Assembly (NCBI GenBank): GCA_963727075.1
Contig: CAVSET010000001.1
Span: forward strand, 248,001-312,000
Direction of reading: 5' to 3'
From: Bog-756 sp963727075
Lineage (GTDB): Bacteria > Actinomycetota > Acidimicrobiia > Acidimicrobiales > RAAP-2
DNA length: 64,000 nt
The translations under genes were made by a program, and so were the position numbers. Under the pieces are notes generated by a model. The model had not been told where the DNA came from, ran no database searches, and saw only the letters and a list, made by a program, of their open reading frames with translations. This document shows positions 1-11,450 of this stretch, piece after piece; the first letter of the stretch is position 1, and each line of letters begins with the position of its first letter.

Positions 1-1519
1 GAGGTCGGCCACCAGGACAAGGTGGCGCTCTACCTCTTCAACTGCCCCGAGTACCTCGAGACCACCTACGCCTGCTTCAAGCTCGGCCTCGTCCCCATCA
101 ACACCAACTACCGCTACGCCGACGACGAGCTGACCTACCTGTGGGAGAACGCGGACACGGTGGCGGTGGTCTTCCACGGCTCCTTCGTCGACCGTATCGA
201 GGGGATCCGGGACCGCAACCCGAGGATCCGCAGCTGGCTGTGGGTGGACGACGGCACCGCCAGCTGCCCGCCCTGGGCCGAGCCCTACGAGGTGGCCGCC
301 GGGACCACCGGCCCCCCGATGGCCGGTGGCCGGACGGGGCACCAGCGGGTACGGGCCCCCTGGGGCCGGGGGCCCGACGACCTCTTGATGCTCTACACCG
401 GCGGGACCACCGGCATGCCGAAGGGGGTGATGTGGCGCCAGGACGACCTCTTCGCCCGGCTCAATGCGTCGGGGTTCCGGCGCTACCCGGAGGACGGCGG
501 CCTCGACGACGTCCGGGCCGACGCTCGAGCGAGCGGGCCGGGCATGACGCTGCTGCCGGCCTGCCCGCTCATGCACGGGACCGGCGGGTTCACCGTCGCT
601 CGAATGCCTGAGCGAAGGCGGGCGGGTGGTCACCCTCGCCTCGCGCCAGTTCGACCCGGTCGACCTCCTCGACACCGTCGAGCGGGAGAAGGTCAACGGT
701 CTGGTCATCGTGGGCGACGCCTTCGCCCGCCCGATGCTGGCCACCCTCGACGCCGAGCCCGGGCCGGTGGGACCTGACCAGCCTGGTCGGGATCATCTCC
801 TCGGGCGTCATGTGGAGCGAGGAGACCAAGCAGGGGCTCCTCCGCCATCACCCCGGGATGCTGCTGGTGGACGCCTTCTCGTCCTCGGAGGCCCTCGGCA
901 TGGGCAGCTCGGTGTCCTCGGCGGGCGCGGCCGCATCCACCGCCCGGTTCACCCTGGGGCCCGAGGTCCGGGTCATCGACGACGACGGGGACGGGACGTG
1001 AAGGCCCGGTCGACGACCGGGGTGCTGGCCCTCGGAGGGCGCATCCCCCTCGGCTACTACAAGGACGAGGCCAAGACGGCGGCGACCTTCCGGACCATCG
1101 ACGGCGCCCGGTACTCGGTGCCCGGCGACTACGCCGAGGTGGACGAGGACGGAACCATCCACCTGCTCGGCCGGGGCTCGGTGTGCATCAACACCGGCGG
1201 GGAGAAGGTCTATCCCGAGGAGGTCGAGGAGGTCGGTGAAGACCATCCCCGGGGTGGTCGACGCGGTGGTGGTCGGGCATCCCGAACGAGCGGTTCGGCG
1301 AGGAGATCGTGGCCGTCGTGGAGGCCGCGCCCGGCATGCCGAGCCGGCGGGCTCGACCCGGATCTGGTCATCGAGCACGTGAAGTCGAAGCTGGCGTCGC
1401 TACAAGGCGCCGCGCCGGGTCCGCCTGGTGGGACCATCGGGCGGTCGCCGGCCGGCAAGGTCGACTACGCCCGCCACCGGGCCGAGACGGCCGAGTGGGC
1501 CGGGGTGTCACCGGGCTGA
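1..1519 (+). pseudogene. Acyl-CoA synthetase (AMP-binding, FadD-like), 5' truncated by the window edge and multiply frameshifted
   Basis: The ANL-superfamily pieces appear in the right order but in different frames. The N-terminal part (LYLFNCPEYLETTYACFKLG) and the AMP-binding P-loop YTGGTTGMPKGVMW are in frame 1 up to about 597. The middle part (FDPVDLLDTVEREKVNGL) is in frame 2, SSSEALGMGSSVSS in frame 3, and GYYKDEAKTAATF with the hinge-region INTGGEKVYPEEVEEV in frame 2 again. The C-terminal SPAGKVDY carries the conserved catalytic lysine. At least six frame changes are needed. Such enzymes activate a carboxylic acid to acyl-AMP and then acyl-CoA; the substrate cannot be told. Either a true pseudogene or an error-rich part of the assembly; the good preservation of every motif favours recent or artefactual breaks. 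The gene begins before base 1. Confidence 0.85.
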
Positions 1520-1543
1520 GCCCATGGCCGCACCCCGGGCCGG

Positions 1544-2288
1544 TCAGCCCTTGTTGGCCCCATGGGTGCGGACGAAGTCGTTGACGGTGTAGTACGCGTC
1601 GATCGACTCGCCGGCGTCGCCCCAGAACCCCTCCAGCACGTCGTAGGCCATGGCGCCCTGGGCGATGTAGTGGTTGTTGACGTCGGTGATCTCGAGCTCA
1701 CCCCGCCCCGACGGCACGAGGGTCGGGATCACGTCGAACACGGCGGAGTCATAGCAGTAGATCCCGGTGACACCGAACTTCGAATCGGGATGCTCGGGCT
1801 TCTCCACGATGCCGACGATGCGCTGCTCGGCGTCGAAGGTCGGGCACGCCCAGGTGGCGGAGGTGCTCGTCCTCCTCGACCGGCGTGAGCAGGATGCGGG
1901 CCCCCGCCGGTTGCGCCTTGAAGGCATCGACCATGGGCTTGATCGAGCCCTCGACGATGTTGTCGGCCAGCATCACCAGCACCGGCTCGCCGTCGACGAA
2001 CCGGGCGGCCAGTCCGAGGGCCTCGGCGATCCCACCGGGCCGGTCCTGGTAGCCGTAGCTCAGGCGGTCGATGCCGAACTCGTGGCCGTTGCCCAGCAGA
2101 CGGAGGAACTCGCCGGCGTGGGTGCCCCCGGTCACCAGCATGATCTCGGTGATCTCGGCCTTGACCAACGCCTCGATGGCCCAGTTGATCATGGGCCGGT
2201 CATAGATCGGCAGCAGGTGCTTGTTGGTGATCCGGGTGAGCGGATGCAGCCGCGAGCCGGTCCCACCGGCCAGGAGGACGCCCTTCAT
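1544..2288 (-). CDS. Sugar-1-phosphate nucleotidyltransferase (short glucose-1-phosphate thymidylyltransferase type), one frameshift
   Basis: The start MKGVLLAGGTGSRLHPLTR is the nucleotide-binding signature of NDP-sugar pyrophosphorylases, followed by NKHLLPIYDRPMI and VLVMLADNI, where the Asp lies in the metal-binding loop. This part reads in one frame to about 1850; the remainder (FDAEQRIVGIVEKPEHPDSK through to the stop at 1544) is one frame away. About 248 residues in total, matching the short RmlA-like enzymes without a beta-helix. Expected to make an NDP-activated hexose for envelope glycans. Start chosen at 2288 because of the family N-terminus and a TAGGGT hexamer 7 nt upstream. No stop codon separates it in frame from the serine hydrolase upstream. 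dTDP-glucose is the likely product but this is inferred. Confidence 0.8.
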
Positions 2289-3191
2289 CCGGTCTACCCT
2301 AGACGTGGCGGCCCCGGGCGGAACCGGGCGACGTCCCGCCTCGGCCAGCACCGCATCGGCCAGCACGGGCCAGCTGCGGGCGGCCCACGGCCCGAAGGGC
2401 CGGTCGCTGAGGCCGGCGCACACCACCCCGGCCACCGGGTCGACCCACAGGAACGAGCCCGACCGGCCGAAGTGCCCGTAGGTGGCCGGCGAGTTGGCCG
2501 TTCCCGTCCAATGGGGCACCTTGTGGCCCCGGACCTCCACCCCGAGGCCCCAGTCGCAGGGCTCGAACCGGCCGAAGCCGGGCAGGACCCCGCCGAGGCC
2601 GGGGAACTGCCCGGAGGTGGCCGCCCGGTGCGTGCCGGACGTGACCAGCGTGGGCACGGCCCACTCCGTGGCCAGGCGGATCAGGTCGGTCAGCGGGCCG
2701 CGCAGCCCGGAGGCGGCCAGACCGGCCCGGTCGTCGGGGTCGAGGGTGGTGGCGGCCATGCCCAGGGGGTCGAGGACACCCTCACGCAGGTAGTCGGGGA
2801 AGGGCATCCCGGCCCGCCGGGCGACGAGCCCGCCCAGCACCTCGAACCCGGCATTGGAGTAGATGCGGGCGGTGCCCGGCGACGCCAGGGGTGGTCCGGG
2901 CTCCGGACCGAGGCCGGAGGCATGGGCCAGCAGGTGACGCACGGTGGAGCCGGGGGGACCCGCCCCCTCGTCGAGACGCAGGGTCCCCTCCTCGACGGCG
3001 ACCAGGACGGCCAGGGTCGACGCCGCCTTGGTCACCGACGCCCAGCTGAAGGTCCGGTCCTCCGGGCCGGCCGTGCCGGTGATCCGGGCCGGTTGCCGAC
3101 TCGTTCCTCCGGGCGGGCCGGGGGCGAACCCGGCCACCCCGACGGCGGCATTTTCCACCGGCCAGTCCGTCACCAGTCCCAGGGCGTCCAT
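2289..3191 (-). CDS. Serine hydrolase of the beta-lactamase / class C penicillin-binding family
   Basis: The 301-residue segment carries the three motifs of the beta-lactamase superfamily (PF00144-like): S52-V-T-K55 in SWASVTKAAS, Y111-S-N113 in ARIYSNAGFE, and an HFG triad in ATYGHFGRSGS, standing for the KTG/HxG box. Such proteins are D-alanyl-D-alanine peptidases, esterases or beta-lactamase-like hydrolases; no signal peptide is visible at the chosen ATG, so a cytoplasmic esterase-like role is possible. The start at 3191 follows a TACGCT hexamer by 9 nt. Oddly it is in frame with ftsX upstream and the nucleotidyltransferase downstream with no stop in between, so it could be the middle of a continuous 792-codon frame. 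Confidence 0.75.
2296..2301 (-). promoter_or_regulatory. TAGGGT -10-like element before the nucleotidyltransferase
   Basis: On the minus strand TAGGGT ends 7 nt before the ATG at 2288, the spacing expected if transcription starts at or next to the start codon (leaderless mRNA). It fits the actinobacterial TAnnnT -10 pattern seen at many genes in this window. Confidence 0.5.
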
Positions 3192-4127
3192 CCGGTGGTC
3201 AGCGTAGAGGCGCGGGCCGGCCGCACCGGGACGCGCGTAAACGTCGAGGAAACGACGTACGGCGAAGGCGGAGCCCACCGCGCCGACCACGACGCCGACC
3301 ACCGCCACCAGGATGCAGGTGCCGGCCACCTCCCAACCGCCGAGCGACATCTGGGCGATGATGTTCCCCTGGTTGGCCGCGGTCTTGGTGGTGTCGAGGC
3401 CGATGCCGTAGTAGAGGGCGAGGACCACCAGTACGGCGACGGCTGCGCCGAGCAGGCCCTGGATCAGCCCCTCGGCCATGAACGGGAGCCGGATGAACCA
3501 GTTGGTCGCGCCCACCAGCTTCATCACCGACACCTCACGCCGGCGGGCGAAGATGGCCATGCGGATGGTGTTGAGGATGAGGACCGACGCCGACAGCAGG
3601 AGAACGACGGCGACCGAGAGGAACACCCACTGGAGGATGCGGATCACGCTCTGCATGGTCTTGATCTGCTGGCCGGGGTACTTGACCGTCTGGACGCCCG
3701 GTTTGGAGATGAAGGCCTGGTACACCGCTGGGGCCTGCGACGGGTCATTGAGCACGCACCGGAACGAGGAGGGGTAGTCCGCCAGTGCGGTGGCGTCGAA
3801 CTCGTCCGTCGGCAGGATCTGCTTGGCCTCGTTGTAGTCGAAGGCCTGGCTGCGCTGGACGCACGACTTGATATAGGGCGACTGGTTGAGCTCGCTGCCG
3901 ATGGCCGAGGCCTGGGAGGTCGGCGCACTCGCCTTCACCCAGACGATGGCGGAGACACCGTTCTGCCACTGCACGGTGGCCTTGGAGGCACCCTGCTTCA
4001 GGAGCAACGACGAGCCCACCAGGGCCAGCGAGACGGCCACGGTGAGGATGGCGGCCACCGTCATGAGGCGGTTGCGCCATAGGTTGGTGACCGCCTCTCG
4101 CGAGACGTACGCGGCGGAAACCGGCAT
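3192..4127 (-). CDS. ftsX: Cell division ABC transporter permease FtsX
   Basis: The start MPVSAAYVSREAVTNLWRNR and four membrane segments (roughly residues 22-44, 168-192, 218-243 and 264-288), with a periplasmic domain of about 120 residues between the first two, are typical of FtsX. FtsEX couples ATP binding in the cytoplasm to activation of peptidoglycan hydrolases outside during division. It starts directly at the ftsE stop (TGATG, sharing one base), so the two are translationally coupled. The usual C-terminus RRFLDV occurs at about residue 295, but no stop follows: the frame continues 14 codons to the methionine of the serine hydrolase. The true end therefore cannot be fixed; given the many indels here, a lost stop codon is possible. 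Confidence 0.9.
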
Positions 4128-4918
4128 CAGGTGCGGGTGACGACGCCGTCCGGCCGGGCGCGGGTCGCGACCCCGGTGGGGGTCTGGGCCGCCATGGGCC
4201 CGGTCGGCGAGCCGGCTCCGGCCGTGGCGGTCGCGGTGTCGATGCCATAGACCCCATGGGCCTGGTCGCGGACGAGGATGCCCCGATCGAGCTCGATCAC
4301 CCGCCGTCGCATCTGGTCCACCATGCCGGCATCGTGGGTGGCCACGATGACCGTGGTCCCCGTCCGATTGATGCGGTCGAGCAGTCTCATGATCCCGAGG
4401 CTGGTGGTGGGATCGAGATTGCCGGTCGGCTCGTCGGCCAGGAGGATGAGCGGGCGGTTCACGAAGGCACGGGCCACGGCCACCCGCTGCTGCTCACCGC
4501 CGGACAGCTCGTGCGGGAGGTTGTCGCGCTTGCGGGCCAGGCCGACCAGGTCGAGGACCTGCGGAACCTGGGCGGCGATCACGTGCTTGGGGCGGCCGAT
4601 GACCTCGAGGGCGAAGGCGACGTTCTCGAAGACCGACTTGTTGGGCAGGAGGCGGAAGTCCTGGAACACGCAGCCGATATTGCGGCGGAGGTAGGGGATG
4701 CGCCACTTGGCCAGGTGCCCGATCTGCTTGCCCGCCTCCCAGATGCGTCCGTAGTCGGGGGTCTCCTCGCGCAACAGCAGGCGGATGAAGGTGGTCTTGC
4801 CCGAACCGGACGGGCCGACCAGAAAGACGAATTCGCCTTTGTCGATCGTCACCGAGCAGTCGTTGAGGGCCACGGTCGAGCCCTTGTACGTCTTGGTGAC
4901 GTTCTGGAATTTGATCAT
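4127..4918 (-). CDS. ftsE: Cell division ATP-binding protein FtsE
   Basis: ABC ATPase of 263 residues. Walker A GPSGSGKT is at residues 35-42; the Q-loop lies in CVFQDFRLLP; the signature LSGGEQQRVAVARA and Walker B ILLADEPTGNLD follow, with the H-loop in IVATHD. The N-terminus MIKFQNVTKTYKGS is standard for FtsE. A tail of about 40 residues rich in Ala, Thr, Pro and Gly after the ATPase core is longer than in most FtsE proteins. It partners FtsX, encoded immediately downstream. No clear Shine-Dalgarno sequence is visible before the ATG. Confidence 0.96.
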   Translation of the reverse strand: MIKFQNVTKTYKGSTVALNDCSVTIDKGEFVFLVGPSGSGKTTFIRLLLREETPDYGRIWEAGKQIGHLAKWRIPYLRRNIGCVFQDFRLLPNKSVFENVAFALEVIGRPKHVIAAQVPQVLDLVGLARKRDNLPHELSGGEQQRVAVARAFVNRPLILLADEPTGNLDPTTSLGIMRLLDRINRTGTTVIVATHDAGMVDQMRRRVIELDRGILVRDQAHGVYGIDTATATAGAGSPTGPMAAQTPTGVATRARPDGVVTRT

Positions 4919-5043
4919 GAGATGGGCGTCACGAAGGGGAGGGGAACGTGCAAGACCAATTGCTCATTCGGCAAGAGCTTACTCACTCACCGCGGTTGGA
5001 GGCGATCAGCCCCTCTGACCTCCCCTGACGCGTGCACCAGCCG

Positions 5044-5120
5044 CGCCGGTGGCGCGCCGAGCGAAGTGCCGCGCCGGTGCGCCGAGTGAAGTGCCGCCGG
5101 TGGCGCGCCGAGCGACGAGG
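5044..5120. repeat. Three imperfect tandem copies of a ~25-bp GC-rich unit between ftsE and prfB
   Basis: Copies at 5044-5069, 5072-5094 and 5095-5120 share the core CGCCGGTGGCGCGCCGAGCG; the middle one is 3 nt shorter. The surrounding 4919-5164 gap holds no gene that I can support. Confidence 0.7.
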
Positions 5121-5164
5121 CACACCGTCGGGCGCGCCGCTTTGCGCGTCGCGTCGAGCAATTC

Positions 5165-6325
5165 TCAGGCATCGCTGCGACGCGCCTCGGCCTGACGGCG
5201 AAGTTCGGCTTCGATGAAGACGTCGAGGTCGCCTTCGAGCACCGCGTCGACGTTGCCGGTCTCCTCGTTGGTACGGAGGTCCTTGACCAACTGATACGGC
5301 GCCAACACGTAGGAGCGGATCTGGTTGCCCCAGGCGTTGTCGGTCCGGTCGCCGGACAACTGGTCCAGGGTGGCCTGGTGCTCGGCCCGTTGCCGCTCGG
5401 CCAGCTTGGCCCCGAGGACCTGCATGGCCTTGGCCTTGTTCTGGTGCTGGCTGCGCTGGTTCTGGCACGACACCACGATGCCCGTCGGCAGATGGGTCAG
5501 GCGGACGGCGGAATCTGTCTTGTTGACGTGCTGGCCGCCGGCGCCCGACGAGCGGTAGGTGTCGACGCGCAGGTCCTTCTCGTCGATCTCTACTTCGCCA
5601 GAGACGTCGTCGAGGAAGGGGACGACGTCGAGCGATGCAAAGCTGGTCTGCCTCCGGTGAGCGGCGTCGAACGGTGAGATGCGCACCAGCCGATGGACAC
5701 CGCGCTCGGCGGCCAGCATGCCGAACGCGTGACGGCCGCGCACGATGAAGGTGGCCGACAGCAGGCCGGCCTCTTGTCCGGGGGTCGCCTCCTCCACCTC
5801 CAGGTCGAAGCCGCGCCGCTCGGCCCACCGCGTGTACATGCGCACCATCATCTCGGCCCAGTCCTGGGCGTCGGTGCCGCCGGCGCCGGCGTGGATCTCG
5901 GCCACGGCGTCGCCGTCGTCGTAGGGGCCCGAGAACAGCGAGCGCAGCTCGAGCTCGACCAGCCGGCGATCCAGCTGCTCGACCATCGACTCGACCTCGG
6001 GTCTCACCGAGTCGTCGCCCTCCTCCTCGATCAGCTCGGTGAGGGTCTCGGCGTCGGAGAGCTGCTCGGCCAGGCCGGCCAGCTGCTCGATGTCCTCGTT
6101 CACCCGGCCGAGCTGGGTGGTGACCTCCCGGGCGTGGTCCGGGTCGTCCCACAGGCCCGGCTCCGACGCCGCCTTCTCCAGCCGGGCCCGGCGCTCGTTG
6201 AGGCCGTCGAGGTCGAGCAAGCGCTCCGCCTCCCCGTAGCGGCCCCGCAGCGAGGCCAGGGCGGCCGGAAGGTCGACGCGGTCGGGCTCCCCAGCCCCCC
6301 GTCGGGGACCGTCGGACGCGGCCAT
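5165..6325 (-). CDS. prfB: Peptide chain release factor 2
   Basis: A class I release factor of 386 residues. The RF2-type stop-codon recognition motif SPF is at residues 217-219 (RISPFDAAHRRQTSFA) and the peptidyl-hydrolysis GGQ at 263-265 (SSGAGGQHVNKTDS). It terminates translation at UGA and UAA. The reading frame is continuous from the N-terminus, so the autoregulatory +1 programmed frameshift of most bacterial prfB genes is absent; this is usual in actinobacteria. The ATG at 6325 is separated by a single base from the secA stop, implying translational coupling to secA. Confidence 0.97.
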   Translation of the reverse strand: MAASDGPRRGAGEPDRVDLPAALASLRGRYGEAERLLDLDGLNERRARLEKAASEPGLWDDPDHAREVTTQLGRVNEDIEQLAGLAEQLSDAETLTELIEEEGDDSVRPEVESMVEQLDRRLVELELRSLFSGPYDDGDAVAEIHAGAGGTDAQDWAEMMVRMYTRWAERRGFDLEVEEATPGQEAGLLSATFIVRGRHAFGMLAAERGVHRLVRISPFDAAHRRQTSFASLDVVPFLDDVSGEVEIDEKDLRVDTYRSSGAGGQHVNKTDSAVRLTHLPTGIVVSCQNQRSQHQNKAKAMQVLGAKLAERQRAEHQATLDQLSGDRTDNAWGNQIRSYVLAPYQLVKDLRTNEETGNVDAVLEGDLDVFIEAELRRQAEARRSDA

Positions 6326-6326
6326 C

Positions 6327-9092
<2,766 letters not shown>

Positions 9093-9101
9093 GGGTACCT
9101 C

Positions 9102-9107
9102 ACTCTA
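9102..9107 (-). promoter_or_regulatory. TAGAGT -10-like element before secA
   Basis: Minus-strand TAGAGT ends 9 nt before the secA ATG, consistent with a very short leader. No matching -35 hexamer is obvious. Confidence 0.35.
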
Positions 9108-9162
9108 CCGTCGGACGTGCTCACCTCCGGGCCGCACGCCAGGTACCCGGGCGCCCGGCCGG

Positions 9163-9528
9163 TCAGGCCGTGCGCACCCGTTCGTGCAGGACCGACACCG
9201 AATTGGACGGGCGGCGCCGGGGGTTGGTGCGGGCCACCAGGCGGCCCTTGGTCTTCTCCAGCTGGTGCTCGAGCTTCTCCACCACCAGGTCCACCGCCAC
9301 CAACGGGTCAGGGGCCGCCGCCCGGGCCCGCACGATGCGCCCGTGCCCGACGATGGTCACTTCACAGCACTCGCGGTCGGTGATCCTCGGATTGTGCTCC
9401 TCGAAGAACTGCACCTCGGCTCGCTCCATGCCCGGGCACCGGTGGCCGAGCCGGCCCACCTTCTCCTCGGTCAGCGCTCTCACGCCGTCGGACACGATTC
9501 TCCTGCCCTGCGCAATGACCACGTCCAC
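9163..9528 (-). CDS. hpf: Ribosome hibernation promoting factor, short form (HPF/YfiA family)
   Basis: A 121-residue protein with the S30AE fold: MDVVIAQGRRIVSDGVRALT, the conserved AEVQFFEEHNPR strand and a second helix DPLVAVDLVVEKLEHQL, ending in a basic tail NPRRRP. It binds the 30S subunit to inactivate ribosomes in stationary phase. The GTG start has a good Shine-Dalgarno GGAGG 7 nt away. In most actinobacteria the hpf gene beside secA encodes the long form with a C-terminal dimerisation domain (about 200 residues or more); here only about 70 nt remain before the secA promoter region, so that domain is absent. Confidence 0.85.
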   Translation of the reverse strand: MDVVIAQGRRIVSDGVRALTEEKVGRLGHRCPGMERAEVQFFEEHNPRITDRECCEVTIVGHGRIVRARAAAPDPLVAVDLVVEKLEHQLEKTKGRLVARTNPRRRPSNSVSVLHERVRTA

Positions 9529-10067
9529 TTGTCGCCTCCTCGGTTGTGCTGTCCCGTGCTACCGCTGCTGCCGACTCGTCCTCCTGGCCGATGGTGGGAA
9601 TGATGGCGGGGGTGATGCGGTGAGCGACGCCCGGCTGACCTGGTCTTTGACCCCACACTCGCCTGCAGTGGGAGTAGCGGCCCCGGTCCGGCGGCGTCCG
9701 GCTCGGCCGGCGCACCCCTCGGACACCCTGATGGGCCGCGTCGTCCCATCTCCGCCCGCCCCCGACAGCCGGGGGCGCGGCAGGCAGGTCTTACTCCTAA
9801 GCCGCACCATGCTCAGCAACCATGCGTTGCCTTACGTGGGTCGTTTCGCCTGCGACTGGCATCGACTTGCAACCACAGACCCGCACGCCGCTCACCGGTG
9901 CAGTGTACGCCCGGACCGCCCGATTTCCAGGGGGCGGCAGTCCGAGTTCACGAGGTTGTTATCTGCCCGTCACTCGTTGGCAACACGCCCCGACCCGGGC
10001 GGCCGCCTGGCCGGAACAGACGAACTCCCAGGTCAGAGCGGTACGAGTCGGCTCCACGCCGGGGTGA
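9529..10067. other. 539-bp stretch without a recognisable gene
   Basis: Between the hpf start and the end of the sugar isomerase gene. Open frames here translate to low-complexity Arg/Pro/Gly-rich text with no family resemblance. Only the hpf Shine-Dalgarno sequence at its left edge is convincing. No tRNA, terminator or repeat was recognised. Confidence 0.6.
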
Positions 10068-11153
10068 TCACTCGGGGCCCTGGCCGAGCCGGAGCTTGAT
10101 CTCGTCGAGGACCGGGATGGGGCCGGGGTCGATGCCCTCGCGACCGGCCAGGTGGAGCGAGACGAAGTCGCCGATCATGGCCAGGTCGAGCAGCTGGGCC
10201 AGGTCCCCCTCGCCGGCCGCCCGCACCTCGACCACGTCGGCCACGACCTCGCGCAACCACTCGGTGACCAGCTCGAACCGCCGGCTCACCTGCGGGTGCT
10301 CGGCATCGTGGCGCAGGTTGACCAGCGTGATGAGCTGGCGGGTGGCGTCGCCGTGCTGGCCCCAGCCGGCCAGCTCGTTGTGGCACAGCTCGGGGTAGAC
10401 GTTGAAGAAGGCGGGGGATTTGGCGTTCTCGTTGATCTGGGCCTTCCAGCGGAGGGCGGCGGCCATGCCGAGGTCGCCGGAGCTGTGCACCAGCGGGATG
10501 GTGCGACCGATGAGCCGGGCCACCTCCTCGGCCGGGTTGCCCGGCCGGAGGAGCTCGTCCCGCCGGGTGCGGAGCTGGTCGACCGCCTGGTCGACCCACT
10601 GCACGGCCCCGGGGAACAGGCCGATCTCCTCGAGCAGGACCAGCGGGGGGATGGCCATGGCCCCGAGGGCCGCTCGAGGCTGGGGGATGTCGCGCGGCAC
10701 CGCCACCACCGGCACCTTCCAATCGTCGGCCAGGCGGGCCAACGCACCGCCCCCGGCCACCACGATGAGGGAGGCCCCGGCCTCATACGCTCCCGTCGCC
10801 GCCTCGAGCGTCTCCTCGGTATTGCCCGAGAACGACATGGCGAAGACCAGCGAGCCGGTCCCCACGTAGTCGGGGGGCTCGTAGTTCTTCACCACCGTGA
10901 CCGGCACCGGCATGAAGGGCGCGGCCGTGGCCACCAGCACATCCCCGGCGATGCCGCTGCCACCCATCCCGAGCACCACCACGTTCTCCACCCGCTCGCG
11001 GCGCGGCAGCGTGAGGCCCCGGGCGGCGGAGACGGCGGCCACCACCTGTTCGGGAAGGCCGGCCGTGGCCCCCCACATGTCCAGGCTGTCGACGCCCAGC
11101 GGGGAGGGATGGCCGGCAGGCGGGCCTCCGGTGGCCGGGGAGGTCACGTTCAC
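10068..11153 (-). CDS. Bifunctional phosphoglucose/phosphomannose isomerase-type SIS-domain protein
   Basis: 361 residues with two SIS sugar-isomerase domains. The first has VVVLGMGGSGIAGDV and FAMSFSGNTEETLEA, which are phosphosugar-binding loops; the second contains PLVHSSGDLGMAAALRWK, INENAKSPAFFNVYPE and CHNELAGW, characteristic of the PGI/PMI family. It interconverts glucose-6-, fructose-6- and possibly mannose-6-phosphate, feeding GDP-mannose synthesis. The GTG start overlaps the stop of the Trm112-like gene (GTGA). With manB just upstream the arrangement matches Mycobacterium Rv3257c-Rv3256c. Confidence 0.9.
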   Translation of the reverse strand: MNVTSPATGGPPAGHPSPLGVDSLDMWGATAGLPEQVVAAVSAARGLTLPRRERVENVVVLGMGGSGIAGDVLVATAAPFMPVPVTVVKNYEPPDYVGTGSLVFAMSFSGNTEETLEAATGAYEAGASLIVVAGGGALARLADDWKVPVVAVPRDIPQPRAALGAMAIPPLVLLEEIGLFPGAVQWVDQAVDQLRTRRDELLRPGNPAEEVARLIGRTIPLVHSSGDLGMAAALRWKAQINENAKSPAFFNVYPELCHNELAGWGQHGDATRQLITLVNLRHDAEHPQVSRRFELVTEWLREVVADVVEVRAAGEGDLAQLLDLAMIGDFVSLHLAGREGIDPGPIPVLDEIKLRLGQGPE

Positions 11154-11395
11154 GAGCCCTGGGGCTCACTGGTGGTCCGGGCCCCGCCGGCATCGGCCTT
11201 GGCCATGAGCCGCTGGTGCTCGGCCTCGTCGACGGCCGTGGCCTCATCGATCAGCATGACCGGGATCCCGTCACGCACGTCGTAGCTGCGATGCAGTCGC
11301 GGGTTGTAGAGACGGTTCTCGTCGGCGAAGTAGAGCAGCGGGCCCTTGTCCTCCGGACAGGCGAGCACCTCGATCAGGAGCGGGTCGAGCGTCAT
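11150..11395 (-). CDS. Trm112 family protein
   Basis: An 81-residue protein: MTLDPLLIEVLACPEDKGPL, then DENRLYNPRLHRSYDVRDGIPVML. It has the YcaR/UPF0434 Trm112 fold, although only one Cys (CPEDK) of the usual zinc set is kept. Eukaryotic and archaeal Trm112 activate methyltransferases; the bacterial role is unsettled. Start chosen at 11395 because AAAGGA lies 7-8 nt upstream; an upstream GTG at 11431 would add 12 unconserved residues. Sits between manB and the isomerase, overlapping the latter by 4 nt. Confidence 0.85.
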   Translation of the reverse strand: MTLDPLLIEVLACPEDKGPLLYFADENRLYNPRLHRSYDVRDGIPVMLIDEATAVDEAEHQRLMAKADAGGARTTSEPQGS

Positions 11396-11450
11396 GCAGC
11401 CATCCTTTCGCGTCGGCCGGTCGGGGACCACCGGGCCGGTACGGGCCTCG

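Noticed and set aside
5165..6325. Programmed frameshift in prfB
   Set aside because: The RF2 frame is continuous from the start with no early in-frame TGA, as usual in actinobacteria.
9822..10067. Small plus-strand gene or tRNA in the gap before the isomerase gene
   Set aside because: The translation has no resemblance to any family, no ribosome-binding site, and no tRNA T-loop or cloverleaf could be found.
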